Shown: positions 1 through 6,522 of the stretch, piece by piece
Numbering within the stretch: position 1 is the first letter of the stretch
How the letters are laid out: each line of letters begins with the position of its first letter
Assembly (NCBI GenBank): GCA_021786335.1
Contig: JAJYNM010000068.1
Span: 1 to 6,548 of the forward strand
Source of the DNA: an archaeon
Lineage (GTDB): Archaea; Thermoproteota; Nitrososphaeria; Nitrososphaerales; UBA183
Reading direction: 5' to 3'
DNA length: 6,548 nt
Made by a program: the position numbers and the translations under genes
The notes under the pieces: model-generated
What the model was told of the DNA's origin: nothing
What the model saw: the letters and a program-made list of their open reading frames with translations, nothing else
Database searches by the model: none

Positions 1-1424
1 ATGGAGGTGGTCTGCCCCAACTGCACCGTCAGCGGGCTGGCGACGAACGTCTCGGTGACGGGAAGAGGCGCCGCCTTGAACTGGGCGGTGGTCGAAGCGA
101 GTCCGTTGGAGATGGCCGCGAAAGTCCCTCTCGTCGCCTGGGAAAGCGTCACGTTGGTGTAGACGAGGTCAGACCCTTTCGGTATGGTCAGGGTGATAGG
201 TGCCTGCAGGAGGGTGCTGTTGGAGAATGAGATGATTACCCTGGCTGGGGCTCTTGCCACGGAGGGGATGCCCTGCGAGTCCTGGAGCTGGACCACCAGG
301 GTGAGGATGTTCGAATGCGGAGAGACGAGGGCGCTGGCGTCCGCGAGGCGCATCCCAAGCTGGACGGGAGGGATGCTCACTGTGTTGACTTCAGCCGAGG
401 AGGAGACGAAATTCGGGGCGGACGCGGTGATGAAGGTGGAGCCTGACGCCGACAGGGTGGAGACGGGGACGGTGACGGAAGACGAGCCCTGGGAGATCGT
501 GACGACCTCAGGGACAGTGGCTATGTACGTCCTGGACGAGGTGAGGAAGATCTGGACGGGGGCCGTGGCGACGGCCGGGCGGCTCTTGTTGTCGAGCAGG
601 GTGACCGTCATCACGTTGTAGGTCCCTCCGTCGGCGGGAAGGCTGGTGGGAGGGGGGGCTATCGAGAGGGCCACCGGGCTGGACGAGTTCGCCTGCACGC
701 TGACGACCGCAGACGAAGACACGAGCCCCGAAGCAGAGGCCGTTATCGTTGCGAAGCCGGCCGCCCCTGACACCGTCATGGTGCCGTATCCTACGGTCTG
801 GTTGACAGGGATCGTGGCGCCGCTGACCGTGAGTATGGAGGTATCCGAGGAAGTCACGTTGACCGGGGTGGCCTGGATCGTCCTCGCAGGCAGGCCCGCC
901 GCGTCTGCGACTACGGCCGCGAAGGTGGCCCCGCTGCTCGGGCTGCCCGCATGGAAGCGGCTCGGGAGCGGAAAGAGCCGCAGCTGCGTGGGGTATCCTC
1001 TGGCTATCGAGGTCTCGAATTCGGTCGAAGCGGAGTTGAACCCTGGGGCGACGGCTGTGACCGTGCTGTTTCCGGGGGTCGCGGTGGTGTAGACGTCGGC
1101 CAGGGCGTATTGGGCTCCTGCCGGCACGGTCACCGTGGCCTGCACCGAAAGCACGGCCGACTGGGAAGACGAGAGGTAGACGGTGGTGGCGTTGGTGAGG
1201 ACGAGCGGGTTCCCCTTGGCATCCACGATCGAGACGACCAGAGCCTGGAAGGTGGAGACGCCGCTCGAGCTGGTGGGGAGGTCGGAGGGGAGCGGGGTAA
1301 TCGAGATCGACCGCGCCTGGGCCGCCGCGCTCGCGCCCTGGGAGCCTGCCAGGGTGACGGCGGTCAGGCCTGAAAGTATGAAGAGCGAAAGCACGAGCAG
1401 GGAGGCGCCTCTGCGCAAGGTCAT
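1..1424 (-). CDS. Exported Ig-like repeat surface protein, C-terminus cut off by window edge (partial)
   Basis: I translated this frame by hand. It is open for 474 codons from an ATG at 1424 to the window edge with no stop, so the C-terminus is missing. An in-frame TAA lies about 27 nt upstream of the ATG, which fixes the start region. Residues 4-5 are RR, followed by a hydrophobic segment (about 7-26) and an A-rich stretch ending near ASAAAQA (31-37), which fits a Sec signal peptide. The rest is Ser/Thr/Ala/Val-rich, contains no cysteine, and forms four repeats of about 105 residues (39-140, 145-244, 250-348, 353-451) with a fifth beginning near 459. Each repeat has a TxTV/TIP turn and ends in a T-x-T-A-x-A-x-G-F/L-x-S-like strand, typical of Ig-like/invasin-type beta-sandwich domains. 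There are several N-x-S/T sequons (N78, N119, N189, N208, N246, N402, N424). I infer a cell-surface adhesin, stalk or S-layer-associated protein; the ligand cannot be told. It lies downstream of the pilus operon on the same strand. Confidence 0.9.
   Translation of the reverse strand, partial: MTLRRGASLLVLSLFILSGLTAVTLAGSQGASAAAQARSISITPLPSDLPTSSSGVSTFQALVVSIVDAKGNPLVLTNATTVYLSSSQSAVLSVQATVTVPAGAQYALADVYTTATPGNSTVTAVAPGFNSASTEFETSIARGYPTQLRLFPLPSRFHAGSPSSGATFAAVVADAAGLPARTIQATPVNVTSSDTSILTVSGATIPVNQTVGYGTMTVSGAAGFATITASASGLVSSSAVVSVQANSSSPVALSIAPPPTSLPADGGTYNVMTVTLLDNKSRPAVATAPVQIFLTSSRTYIATVPEVVTISQGSSSVTVPVSTLSASGSTFITASAPNFVSSSAEVNTVSIPPVQLGMRLADASALVSPHSNILTLVVQLQDSQGIPSVARAPARVIISFSNSTLLQAPITLTIPKGSDLVYTNVTLSQATRGTFAAISNGLASTTAQFKAAPLPVTETFVASPLTVQLGQTTS
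72..1310 (-). repeat. Four tandem ~105-aa Ig-like domain repeats within the surface protein
   Basis: Approximate protein units are 39-140 (nt 1310-1005), 145-244 (992-693), 250-348 (677-381) and 353-451 (368-72). Units 2-4 open with P-x-x-L or P-V-x-L (P145, P250, P353). All four carry a central D-x-x-G/K-x-P loop (around D68, D174, D278, D382) and close with a T/A-rich strand, then G/N-F/L-x-S (around 128-131, 233-236, 338-341, 441-443). The match is at the protein level only; I see no long identical DNA repeats, so this is an old, diverged domain array rather than a recent duplication. A further unit appears to start at about 459 and run off the window. Confidence 0.8.
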
Positions 1425-1528
1425 CCTGACTTTTCCCCCTCCTTTCCGTATTTAGGCTTCACAGACACACGCTCCAGATTGCAGGTCGGAGCCGAGCCGC
1501 TTCGAGGTTGGTGGTTCGACAACTCTTC
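1425..1528. other. 104-nt intergenic gap between platform gene and Ig-repeat gene
   Basis: This is the only gap longer than 10 nt between genes in the window. It holds the candidate TATA element and purine-rich site near its gene-proximal end. I see no oligo-T run on the minus strand after the platform gene's TGA and no strong hairpin, so no terminator can be called and read-through into the Ig-repeat gene is possible. Confidence 0.6.
1435..1460 (-). promoter_or_regulatory. Candidate TATA-box promoter and Shine-Dalgarno-like site of the Ig-repeat gene
   Basis: On the minus strand TAAATA (1454-1449) sits after GAAGCC. Its centre is about 27 nt from the A of the ATG at 1424, the spacing expected if transcription starts at or next to the start codon. 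A purine-rich GGAGGGGG (1442-1435) lies 10 nt before the ATG and could act as a ribosome site, but only on a transcript that starts further upstream, for example read-through from the pilus operon. The two readings imply different expression modes. The TATA match is short, so confidence is limited. Confidence 0.4.
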
Positions 1529-3238
1529 TCACAACGGTATCTTGATGAACAGGGCCGCGACGTAGACTGTGACCACGCTTATGATGACGAGTACCATCGA
1601 GTGCTTGAACCCGTCGGACAGGGCCCCCTCTCCCATCTTCCCGGCCACGAGGCCGACCACGAAGCTCTCGAAGAGCGCGGAGACGAGGAGCAGGTCGACT
1701 GTCCCTGAGCTGACGGTCGACTGCGCGAGGGTGCCGGGGGTGAGAGTCGTCTCCTTGAGGAAGTAGACCATCAGGAAGGTCGTCATGACGATCATGATCC
1801 CGGCCATGTAAGTCACGAATATGTAGGGGCGGAGGGCCGACCGCTTCTCCGCCTCAAGGTCGTTTATCCTGCGCGTGAAATCTGCCATCTCCGAGAAGCT
1901 CCTCACCGTTCCGCCGCCCACGTCTACGACTTCTAGCATGAGCGACCCCACCACCTTGGTGAGCCAGCTGTTCACGCTCCCGATGAACGTGGTGACGACC
2001 TTCGAGAGGGTCAGCCCCCATGAGAGCTGGGCCCCCATCTTCTCGACAGGCTTGGACAGCCGCCCGTAGCTCTTGACCTCGAGGGTCTCTATGCTCGCCT
2101 CCGGAGAGAGGCCGATCTTCCTGCTCTCCGCCACGTCCCTGATGAAGTCAGGGAGTTTGGTCTCCAGCCCGTACCTCTCGCGCGAGTATCTGATCGCGAA
2201 GACGGCCGGGACAACGACGGCAGTAAGCAGGGAGATCGTCGACCTCAAGACGAGGTTCAGCGGCAACGGCACGAAGAACAGGGCCGCGCCTAGCGGGGCG
2301 AAGACGCCGAATATCTTGTAGGGCCGGTAGTCGGTGTAGGGCTGCTTCGTCCCGAGCCCGTCCAGGAGCCAGACGAACATAGCAGAGATGATCGGGACGA
2401 GGACGAAGGAGAACATCAGGAGGCTCGTGATGCCGGCGTTGTTGTGGGAGACTATCGCCTGGACCTGGTACAGGGTGAAAAGGCTGATGCCGAGCACGGC
2501 CGTGACGGTGATGTAGGCCTCGGCCATGGTCCCTATCGTGTCCGAGGTCCTCCTGATCTTCAGGCTGCGGGCGTCCATCGTCTCCTTGAGCTTGGAGTTG
2601 ACGTAGGTCTGGGCGTCCCCCCCGGTCTTCAGCACGGTGGTGTAGCCGTATAGGAACTCTCGGAACGTCTTGTTGGGGTTGTGGTCGGCGGCCTTTTCGA
2701 GCGCCGTGATAGGGTCCACCCCGAAGACGTCCGTGTCGACGAGGATCAGCTTCGCCTCCTTGGAGGAGGCGGGGAGGAGCTTCTCCATCTTGGCGATGCG
2801 CTTTAGCGTCGCGACGGGAGACACGCCTCCCCCGGCGAGGACTTCCATGTAGCCGACCAGGAACGGGAGCTCGTTCTCGAGGGCGGAGGCCCGGGTAGAT
2901 TGGCTGATCTTGGGGGCGTTGAGGCCGAGCAGGAGCGCAAACGGCAGGGCCACCACCGCCAACGCAAGTAGCAGGAAGCCGGTCGCGAAGGCGACCACGA
3001 CCAAGGCCGCGGCCACCACGCCGGTCATCGTGAAAGAGAAGAGCGCCAGGGAGACGAGGGCGTCCGGGGTCGTCCTGAGGTTGGACTTCAGGATGTCCTC
3101 TCTGAGGCCCGGCATGCTCTTCGATATGCGCCGGGCGGGGCGGCCGAAGATCCTCAGCGAGAAGGCGGAGATCCTGTCGGTGAGGGTGAGCTTCTGCCCG
3201 TCGCTCGGCTTGACCTCGGTGACCGCCATCTGGGCCAT
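1529..3238 (-). CDS. FlaJ/TadC-type polytopic platform protein of a type IV pilus-like machine
   Basis: The 569-residue product is the inner-membrane platform on which pilins are assembled; in the family it works with the ATPase encoded just upstream. Two T2SF (GspF-type) cytoplasmic modules are visible. The first begins at about 123 with ELPFLVGYMEVLAGGGVSP, and the second at about 361 with KLPDFIRDVAESRKIGLSP. Aligning these shows an internal duplication, as in archaeal FlaJ/PilC-like proteins. Hydrophobic segments lie at about 61-81, 83-105, 242-262, 272-292, 308-330, 333-350, 472-494, 514-533 and 547-566, so around nine membrane spans. A basic N-terminal region (about 20-55) precedes the first span. 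The ATG at 3238 is 9 nt after the ATPase stop, and an AGGA (3249-3246) overlapping that stop, 7 nt before the ATG, supports the start and translational coupling. M4 is a possible alternative start. The subsystem (pilus, archaellum or other) cannot be set from this protein alone. Confidence 0.93.
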   Translation of the reverse strand: MAQMAVTEVKPSDGQKLTLTDRISAFSLRIFGRPARRISKSMPGLREDILKSNLRTTPDALVSLALFSFTMTGVVAAALVVVAFATGFLLLALAVVALPFALLLGLNAPKISQSTRASALENELPFLVGYMEVLAGGGVSPVATLKRIAKMEKLLPASSKEAKLILVDTDVFGVDPITALEKAADHNPNKTFREFLYGYTTVLKTGGDAQTYVNSKLKETMDARSLKIRRTSDTIGTMAEAYITVTAVLGISLFTLYQVQAIVSHNNAGITSLLMFSFVLVPIISAMFVWLLDGLGTKQPYTDYRPYKIFGVFAPLGAALFFVPLPLNLVLRSTISLLTAVVVPAVFAIRYSRERYGLETKLPDFIRDVAESRKIGLSPEASIETLEVKSYGRLSKPVEKMGAQLSWGLTLSKVVTTFIGSVNSWLTKVVGSLMLEVVDVGGGTVRSFSEMADFTRRINDLEAEKRSALRPYIFVTYMAGIMIVMTTFLMVYFLKETTLTPGTLAQSTVSSGTVDLLLVSALFESFVVGLVAGKMGEGALSDGFKHSMVLVIISVVTVYVAALFIKIPL

Positions 3239-3247
3239 GTCTGATTC

Positions 3248-4843
3248 CTACGCCTCGCCCTCGGTGGTGACGCGGATCAGGCCCAGCTCCTTGAAGGCGC
3301 GTTCCGTCATGCCTTTGGGGTCGGTCCTGTACTCCTCGAGGATAGAGGAGACCTCCCTGAAGTTCCTTATCCCCCTCTGCTGTATCCACTTGAGCACCGA
3401 GGCGCGCCGGCCGACCTCGTCAGCGAGCTCCGCATGCGTCATCCCCAGGTCCTTGGCCAGCCTGGCAAGCTTCACGCTGTTCTTCAGGGGGGAGGGCACG
3501 TGCTTGTCCGTGGCCGGGTCCCACCTGAACATCTTGACGTAGTTCCCCACGGACACGACCTCGTCCACAGAGAGGACCCGCCTGACGTTCCTGAAGCCCC
3601 CGTCCGGGGTCGGGATCGCGATCCTCCTCACGGTGAACACGAGGTCGAGGAAGGGGATGAAGGCGGGAGGGACGTCCATCGGCTTCGATGTGAGCCTCTG
3701 GATGGCAGAGGAGACATCGTCTGCGTGGACTGTCGAGATGCCCCCGTGGCCGGTAGCCAGTCCTTGGAAGAGCACATACGCCTCTTCTCCCCTCACCTCT
3801 CCTACGACGAGTATGTCGGGCCGCATCCTCATGGCTGTCTTCACGAGGTCGAAGAGGCCGATCTCCCGCCCGCTATCCTCCACTACCCCGTAGCTCTCCC
3901 TCGAGAGAAGGGCGGTCCAGTTCGAGTGGGGGAGGTTCGCTTCTTGGACTTCCTCGATGGTCACGATCTTGTTGTTCATCCGCGTAAATGTCAGCAGAGC
4001 GTTCATGAGGGTCGTCTTGCCGCTCCCGGTTGAGCCGACAACGAGGGCTGGCGACCTGTTCTCCATCAGGAGCCAGACATAGGCGGCTATGTTCTGGTCG
4101 ATGACGTTCATGTTGATGAGGTCCGTGATGGTGACCGGGTCCTCCCTGAACTTCCTCACCGTAAAGCTGCCACCGAAGGGAGAGACCTCCCGCCGGAATG
4201 TGGCGGAGAGCCTGTGCCTCCCCGGCAGGGTCCCCTGGACGATGGGGAACGCGGTGGAGATGTGCTTCCCTGCCATGTGGGCGAGGCGGGAGATCAGGTT
4301 GTCAAGCGGCACGTCGTCGGCGAAGGAGATGTTGGTCTCGATGCTCTCGTACTTGCGCTGGTACACGAATATCGGCTTCTTCAGGCCGTCGGCGGAGATG
4401 TCTTCTATGTTCACGTCGCGCATGAGGCCGTCGAGGATGCCGAAGCCGACCAGGTCCCTTTCGGCGAAGTAGAGGATCTTCGGCCACGCGAGCTGCGAGG
4501 CCTTGATGCCGTACTTCACGACTATGCGCTTCGCCTGGTCCCTGAAGTACGACTTGGGGTCGATCTCGCCGCGGGGGACGGTGAGCTCGCTCTCAAGCGT
4601 GTCCAGGATGTAGGTGTAGATCTGGCCCTCCCGAGGGGTGAGGCTCACCTCGTCGATGAAGTACTTCTTCGTCGTGGTGGCAGGGTCCTCGGCTATCACG
4701 GCATAGGCGAAGGGCGCGTTGAGGGCGTACCTCTCCACTTCCTTCCATGACGGCGGGACAGGCGCCCCCATAGGCGGGTAGCGGATGGCCGGTCCCTTGG
4801 CGTCCTTCGAATCTTTGGTGGGGTCTTTCTTGGAGCCGAACAT
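3248..4843 (-). CDS. Type II/IV secretion-type ATPase (FlaI/PilB/TadA superfamily) powering pilus assembly
   Basis: The 531-residue product is the cytoplasmic hexameric ATPase expected to drive pilin insertion through the adjacent platform protein. A Lys/Asp-rich leader (1-18) is followed by an archaeal N-terminal domain (about 32-230), which includes IEDISADG (146-153), IFVYQRKY (158-165) and the GRHRLSATFRRE stretch (208-219). The catalytic domain shows a Walker A loop GSTGSGKTT (270-278, K276), an Asp-box-like IVTIEEVQE (293-301), a Walker B region DILVVGEVRGEE (343-354, E349) and a His box GHGGISTVHADD (365-376). The C-terminal helices (about 455-505) resemble those of archaeal FlaI/PilB relatives. 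Length is normal for the group. The ATG at 4843 lies 9 nt after the upstream stop, with GTGG/GGTGG 3 nt before it. The Asp box reads EE where many relatives have ED. Family assignment is very secure; archaellum use is not supported because FlaF, FlaG and FlaH are absent from the window. Confidence 0.97.
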   Translation of the reverse strand: MFGSKKDPTKDSKDAKGPAIRYPPMGAPVPPSWKEVERYALNAPFAYAVIAEDPATTTKKYFIDEVSLTPREGQIYTYILDTLESELTVPRGEIDPKSYFRDQAKRIVVKYGIKASQLAWPKILYFAERDLVGFGILDGLMRDVNIEDISADGLKKPIFVYQRKYESIETNISFADDVPLDNLISRLAHMAGKHISTAFPIVQGTLPGRHRLSATFRREVSPFGGSFTVRKFREDPVTITDLINMNVIDQNIAAYVWLLMENRSPALVVGSTGSGKTTLMNALLTFTRMNNKIVTIEEVQEANLPHSNWTALLSRESYGVVEDSGREIGLFDLVKTAMRMRPDILVVGEVRGEEAYVLFQGLATGHGGISTVHADDVSSAIQRLTSKPMDVPPAFIPFLDLVFTVRRIAIPTPDGGFRNVRRVLSVDEVVSVGNYVKMFRWDPATDKHVPSPLKNSVKLARLAKDLGMTHAELADEVGRRASVLKWIQQRGIRNFREVSSILEEYRTDPKGMTERAFKELGLIRVTTEGEA

Positions 4844-4852
4844 TTTCCACCA

Positions 4853-5905
4853 CTAATAGAAGAGGATCGAGACGTAGGGGGAGTTCTGGCCATAGTTTGA
4901 GTTGCTGATGGCCTGTTTTGAAAACTGGATGTTCTTCCACCCGTGCGAGACTATGAAAACCGACGCGACGGAGCCGGCGGTCGGAGCGTTGCTGCCGCTA
5001 AGGGACTGCAGGCTGAAGCTCCCCGGGGTGCTTGACCCGAACAGCAGCGTGACCGGCTGATTGTAGAATAGCGTGACAGGCGAGTAAGTGCTCGAGATTG
5101 TGTTCGAGGAGTTGCTAATTATGTACCACGGTTGGTTCCTGAAGCTGGAGCCATGGCCCCAGAACAACAGCAACTGGCTGTACTCGTCGAGCGTGATATT
5201 GTACTGAGCCGGGTTCAGGTCGGTTATGCTCACGGAGAAGGCGGTGTAACAAGTGTTGCAGGCGCTCTCGCTCGTAGGCATGGAGAAGCCGAGCCCTTGG
5301 TTGTTTAGGCAGTAGTTGCCGCTGCCGCAAGATGACACCGTGTACCAGGTGAACGTGCCGAGTTTCATGTACAGGTCCCCGATGGCGCCGCTGGACAGCG
5401 CCTGGGCGGCAAGGGAGGTGGCCGTCGGAGGGTAGGTCGTAGTGAAGACGTTCCCGCGCTGCGTCACCACCCTGAGGGTGTACGTAGTCGGGCTTGCGTA
5501 CGTCGTGCCGGTGCTGATCGCGTTTGAAGTCGCTCCCACGCTGACAACCACAGGGAGCGTGGGGCATGGGCTGGATGAACCATGCTGGCAGAACTCCAGG
5601 CTGTTGCTGCTAGAGGTCAGGAAGAACGAGGTTATGTTCAGGGCCACGCCGCCCGTATTGTCGACGGTGAAGGTTATGACCGATGTCCCTCCGGCTGCCG
5701 ACGCTGAGACGAGCGCGCTTTCGGCCAGCGCGTTCTGGGTCGCGGAGTTGCGCGCCGAAGCCGCCTGGCTGTAAAGGAGATTGTTGTTGTTGACGAAGAG
5801 GAAGTACGACGTACCGACGCTGAACAGCATCGCGAAGAGCATGACGGCTGCAATGATCCCTGATATCCCGCGGCGTCTGGCCAAAGGCTTCTTGTCGATT
5901 ATCAT
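4853..5905 (-). CDS. Large prepilin-like protein with class III signal peptide and six cysteines
   Basis: The 350-residue product begins with a class III signal: basic RRRG at 10-13, predicted cleavage after G13, then a hydrophobic helix (14-38) with ISGIIAAVMLFAMLF. This is the archaeal prepilin pattern, recognised by PibD/FlaK-type peptidases. The Glu at mature position 5 typical of bacterial type IV pilins is absent (it is Ile), as is common in archaea. After the helix and an Asn/Ala-rich stalk (39-70) comes a beta-rich Ser/Thr/Gly domain with Cys at 106, 114, 193, 199, 216 and 219. Three disulfides are possible, and 216-219 is a CxxC. Sequons occur at N90, N236 and N265. It is much longer than the pilin encoded upstream, which suggests a minor or tip pilin or an adhesin, but this is inference. 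The ATG at 5905 is 4 nt after the upstream TGA, with no clear Shine-Dalgarno. I do not recognise the ectodomain. Confidence 0.9.
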   Translation of the reverse strand: MIIDKKPLARRRGISGIIAAVMLFAMLFSVGTSYFLFVNNNNLLYSQAASARNSATQNALAESALVSASAAGGTSVITFTVDNTGGVALNITSFFLTSSSNSLEFCQHGSSSPCPTLPVVVSVGATSNAISTGTTYASPTTYTLRVVTQRGNVFTTTYPPTATSLAAQALSSGAIGDLYMKLGTFTWYTVSSCGSGNYCLNNQGLGFSMPTSESACNTCYTAFSVSITDLNPAQYNITLDEYSQLLLFWGHGSSFRNQPWYIISNSSNTISSTYSPVTLFYNQPVTLLFGSSTPGSFSLQSLSGSNAPTAGSVASVFIVSHGWKNIQFSKQAISNSNYGQNSPYVSILFY

Positions 5906-5909
5906 GTCA

Positions 5910-6470
5910 TCACATCGTCTGGTAGTAGGTCACGCTGTTCCCATAGAGGCCCACCACGTCGACCACGTAGGTCGTTCCAGAGGAAAACGACGCGCCTGAA
6001 CAGGTTGGAAGGGCGAGGGTAATCGCCTGGAAGGCCTGCTTCGAAATTGCGAGCCCGGAACTGGTGGACGAGCTCCACAGGAGGGGGTTCTCGTATGAGG
6101 TGGTAGCTGTGACGGAGCCGCAGCTAGGCGTCGTGTAGGCGACGGTAGATGCAGTGTAAGTCAGGTAGAGGGTCCTCCCCGAGTTGTAGAGCAGGATCTC
6201 GACGGGGGAGAGGGCGATGTTCCCGTTGTTGTAGAGGTAGACCGTCACCTGAGAAGAAGATACGAAGTACATGTCCACCACGACGAACCTTTCTTGGAGG
6301 TAATTCACGGTGGATCCGACGCCGGAGCCAAGCTGCCGCTCTGACACTCCTGCCTGGGTGTTGACGTACCCGAAGACGGCCGCGCCCGCGATGATGGTGA
6401 TGGCTATCGCAAGGAGGGAGCCGACGAGCTCGGAAACGCCCCTCCTCTGCGACGTCAATTTTACCTTCAA
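5910..6470 (-). CDS. Small type IV prepilin-like protein, first gene of the pilus operon
   Basis: The 186-residue product has a class III signal peptide: a basic leader ending QRRG (8-11), predicted cut after G11, then a hydrophobic helix 12-36 beginning VSELVGSLLAIAITIIAGAA. This fits archaeal pilins and archaellin-like proteins, with Glu at mature position 3 rather than 5. The remainder (about 45-186) is a beta-rich Ser/Thr/Tyr domain with two cysteines (117 and 157) that could form one disulfide. The length is typical of a pilin, so this is the better candidate for the main filament subunit. No in-frame ATG precedes the signal. The first usable codon is TTG at 6470, and a second TTG at 6458 would leave a 7-residue leader. 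TTG 6470 is preferred because a TATA-like element lies 27 nt upstream. It is followed after 4 nt by the larger prepilin gene. Confidence 0.88.
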   Translation of the reverse strand: MKVKLTSQRRGVSELVGSLLAIAITIIAGAAVFGYVNTQAGVSERQLGSGVGSTVNYLQERFVVVDMYFVSSSQVTVYLYNNGNIALSPVEILLYNSGRTLYLTYTASTVAYTTPSCGSVTATTSYENPLLWSSSTSSGLAISKQAFQAITLALPTCSGASFSSGTTYVVDVVGLYGNSVTYYQTM

Positions 6471-6493
6471 ACTTTTCCGACTCGTCTTACTTC

Positions 6494-6507
6494 TTAAATA
6501 TCGTTTG
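6494..6507 (-). promoter_or_regulatory. Candidate BRE/TATA promoter of the pilus operon
   Basis: The minus strand reads ACGATATTTAAG, with TATTTAA at 6500-6494 and a purine-rich BRE-like ACAAACGA just before it. The TATA centre (6497) is 27 nt from the first base of the TTG start at 6470, so transcription would start at or beside the start codon (a leaderless mRNA). No Shine-Dalgarno motif is present before the TTG, in agreement with this. It is the most AT-rich patch in an otherwise GC-rich region. Confidence 0.6.
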
Positions 6508-6522
6508 TGGATTCGGAATCCA
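6508..6522. promoter_or_regulatory. Perfect 7-1-7 inverted repeat next to the operon promoter, candidate operator
   Basis: TGGATTC and GAATCCA flank a single central base (6515), giving a perfect 15-nt dyad. It directly abuts the BRE-like sequence and would span about -38 to -52 relative to the predicted start, a usual place for archaeal activator or repressor binding. It lies upstream of the expected transcript, so an RNA hairpin role is unlikely. The binding protein is unknown. Confidence 0.45.

Noticed and set aside
184..1373. Several plus-strand open frames of 140-148 residues opposite the Ig-repeat gene
   Set aside because: They lie antisense to a 474-codon frame with a signal peptide and internal repeats. 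Their composition mirrors that frame and no recognisable motif is present.
1460..1528. Possible terminator after the platform gene
   Set aside because: The stretch has short GC-rich imperfect repeats but no strong stem and no oligo-T tract on the minus strand.
1490..1530. GGTTCGAC resembling a tRNA T-loop in the gap after the platform gene
   Set aside because: The flanking bases do not form a 5-bp T stem, and no anticodon arm or acceptor stem can be drawn around it.
2148..3389. 413-residue minus-strand open frame overlapping the platform and ATPase genes
   Set aside because: It is rich in Arg, Gly, Pro and His, as expected from reading GC-rich codons out of frame. It overlaps two genes with clear family motifs and shows no domain of its own.
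3340..3480. Helix-turn-helix-like pattern in the ATPase C-terminus (about residues 456-490)
   Set aside because: The C-terminal helical region is a normal part of archaeal FlaI/PilB-type ATPases; no DNA-binding role is indicated.
4214..4750. 178-residue plus-strand frame opposite the ATPase gene
   Set aside because: Antisense to the conserved N-terminal domain of the ATPase; its composition (Val, Gly, Glu, Asp, His-rich) is an antisense artefact.
1529..6470. Archaellum (fla/arl) operon
   Set aside because: The motor and platform families fit, but FlaF, FlaG, FlaH and typical archaellin-length paralogues are not in the window, and a promoter-like element directly precedes the first prepilin gene.
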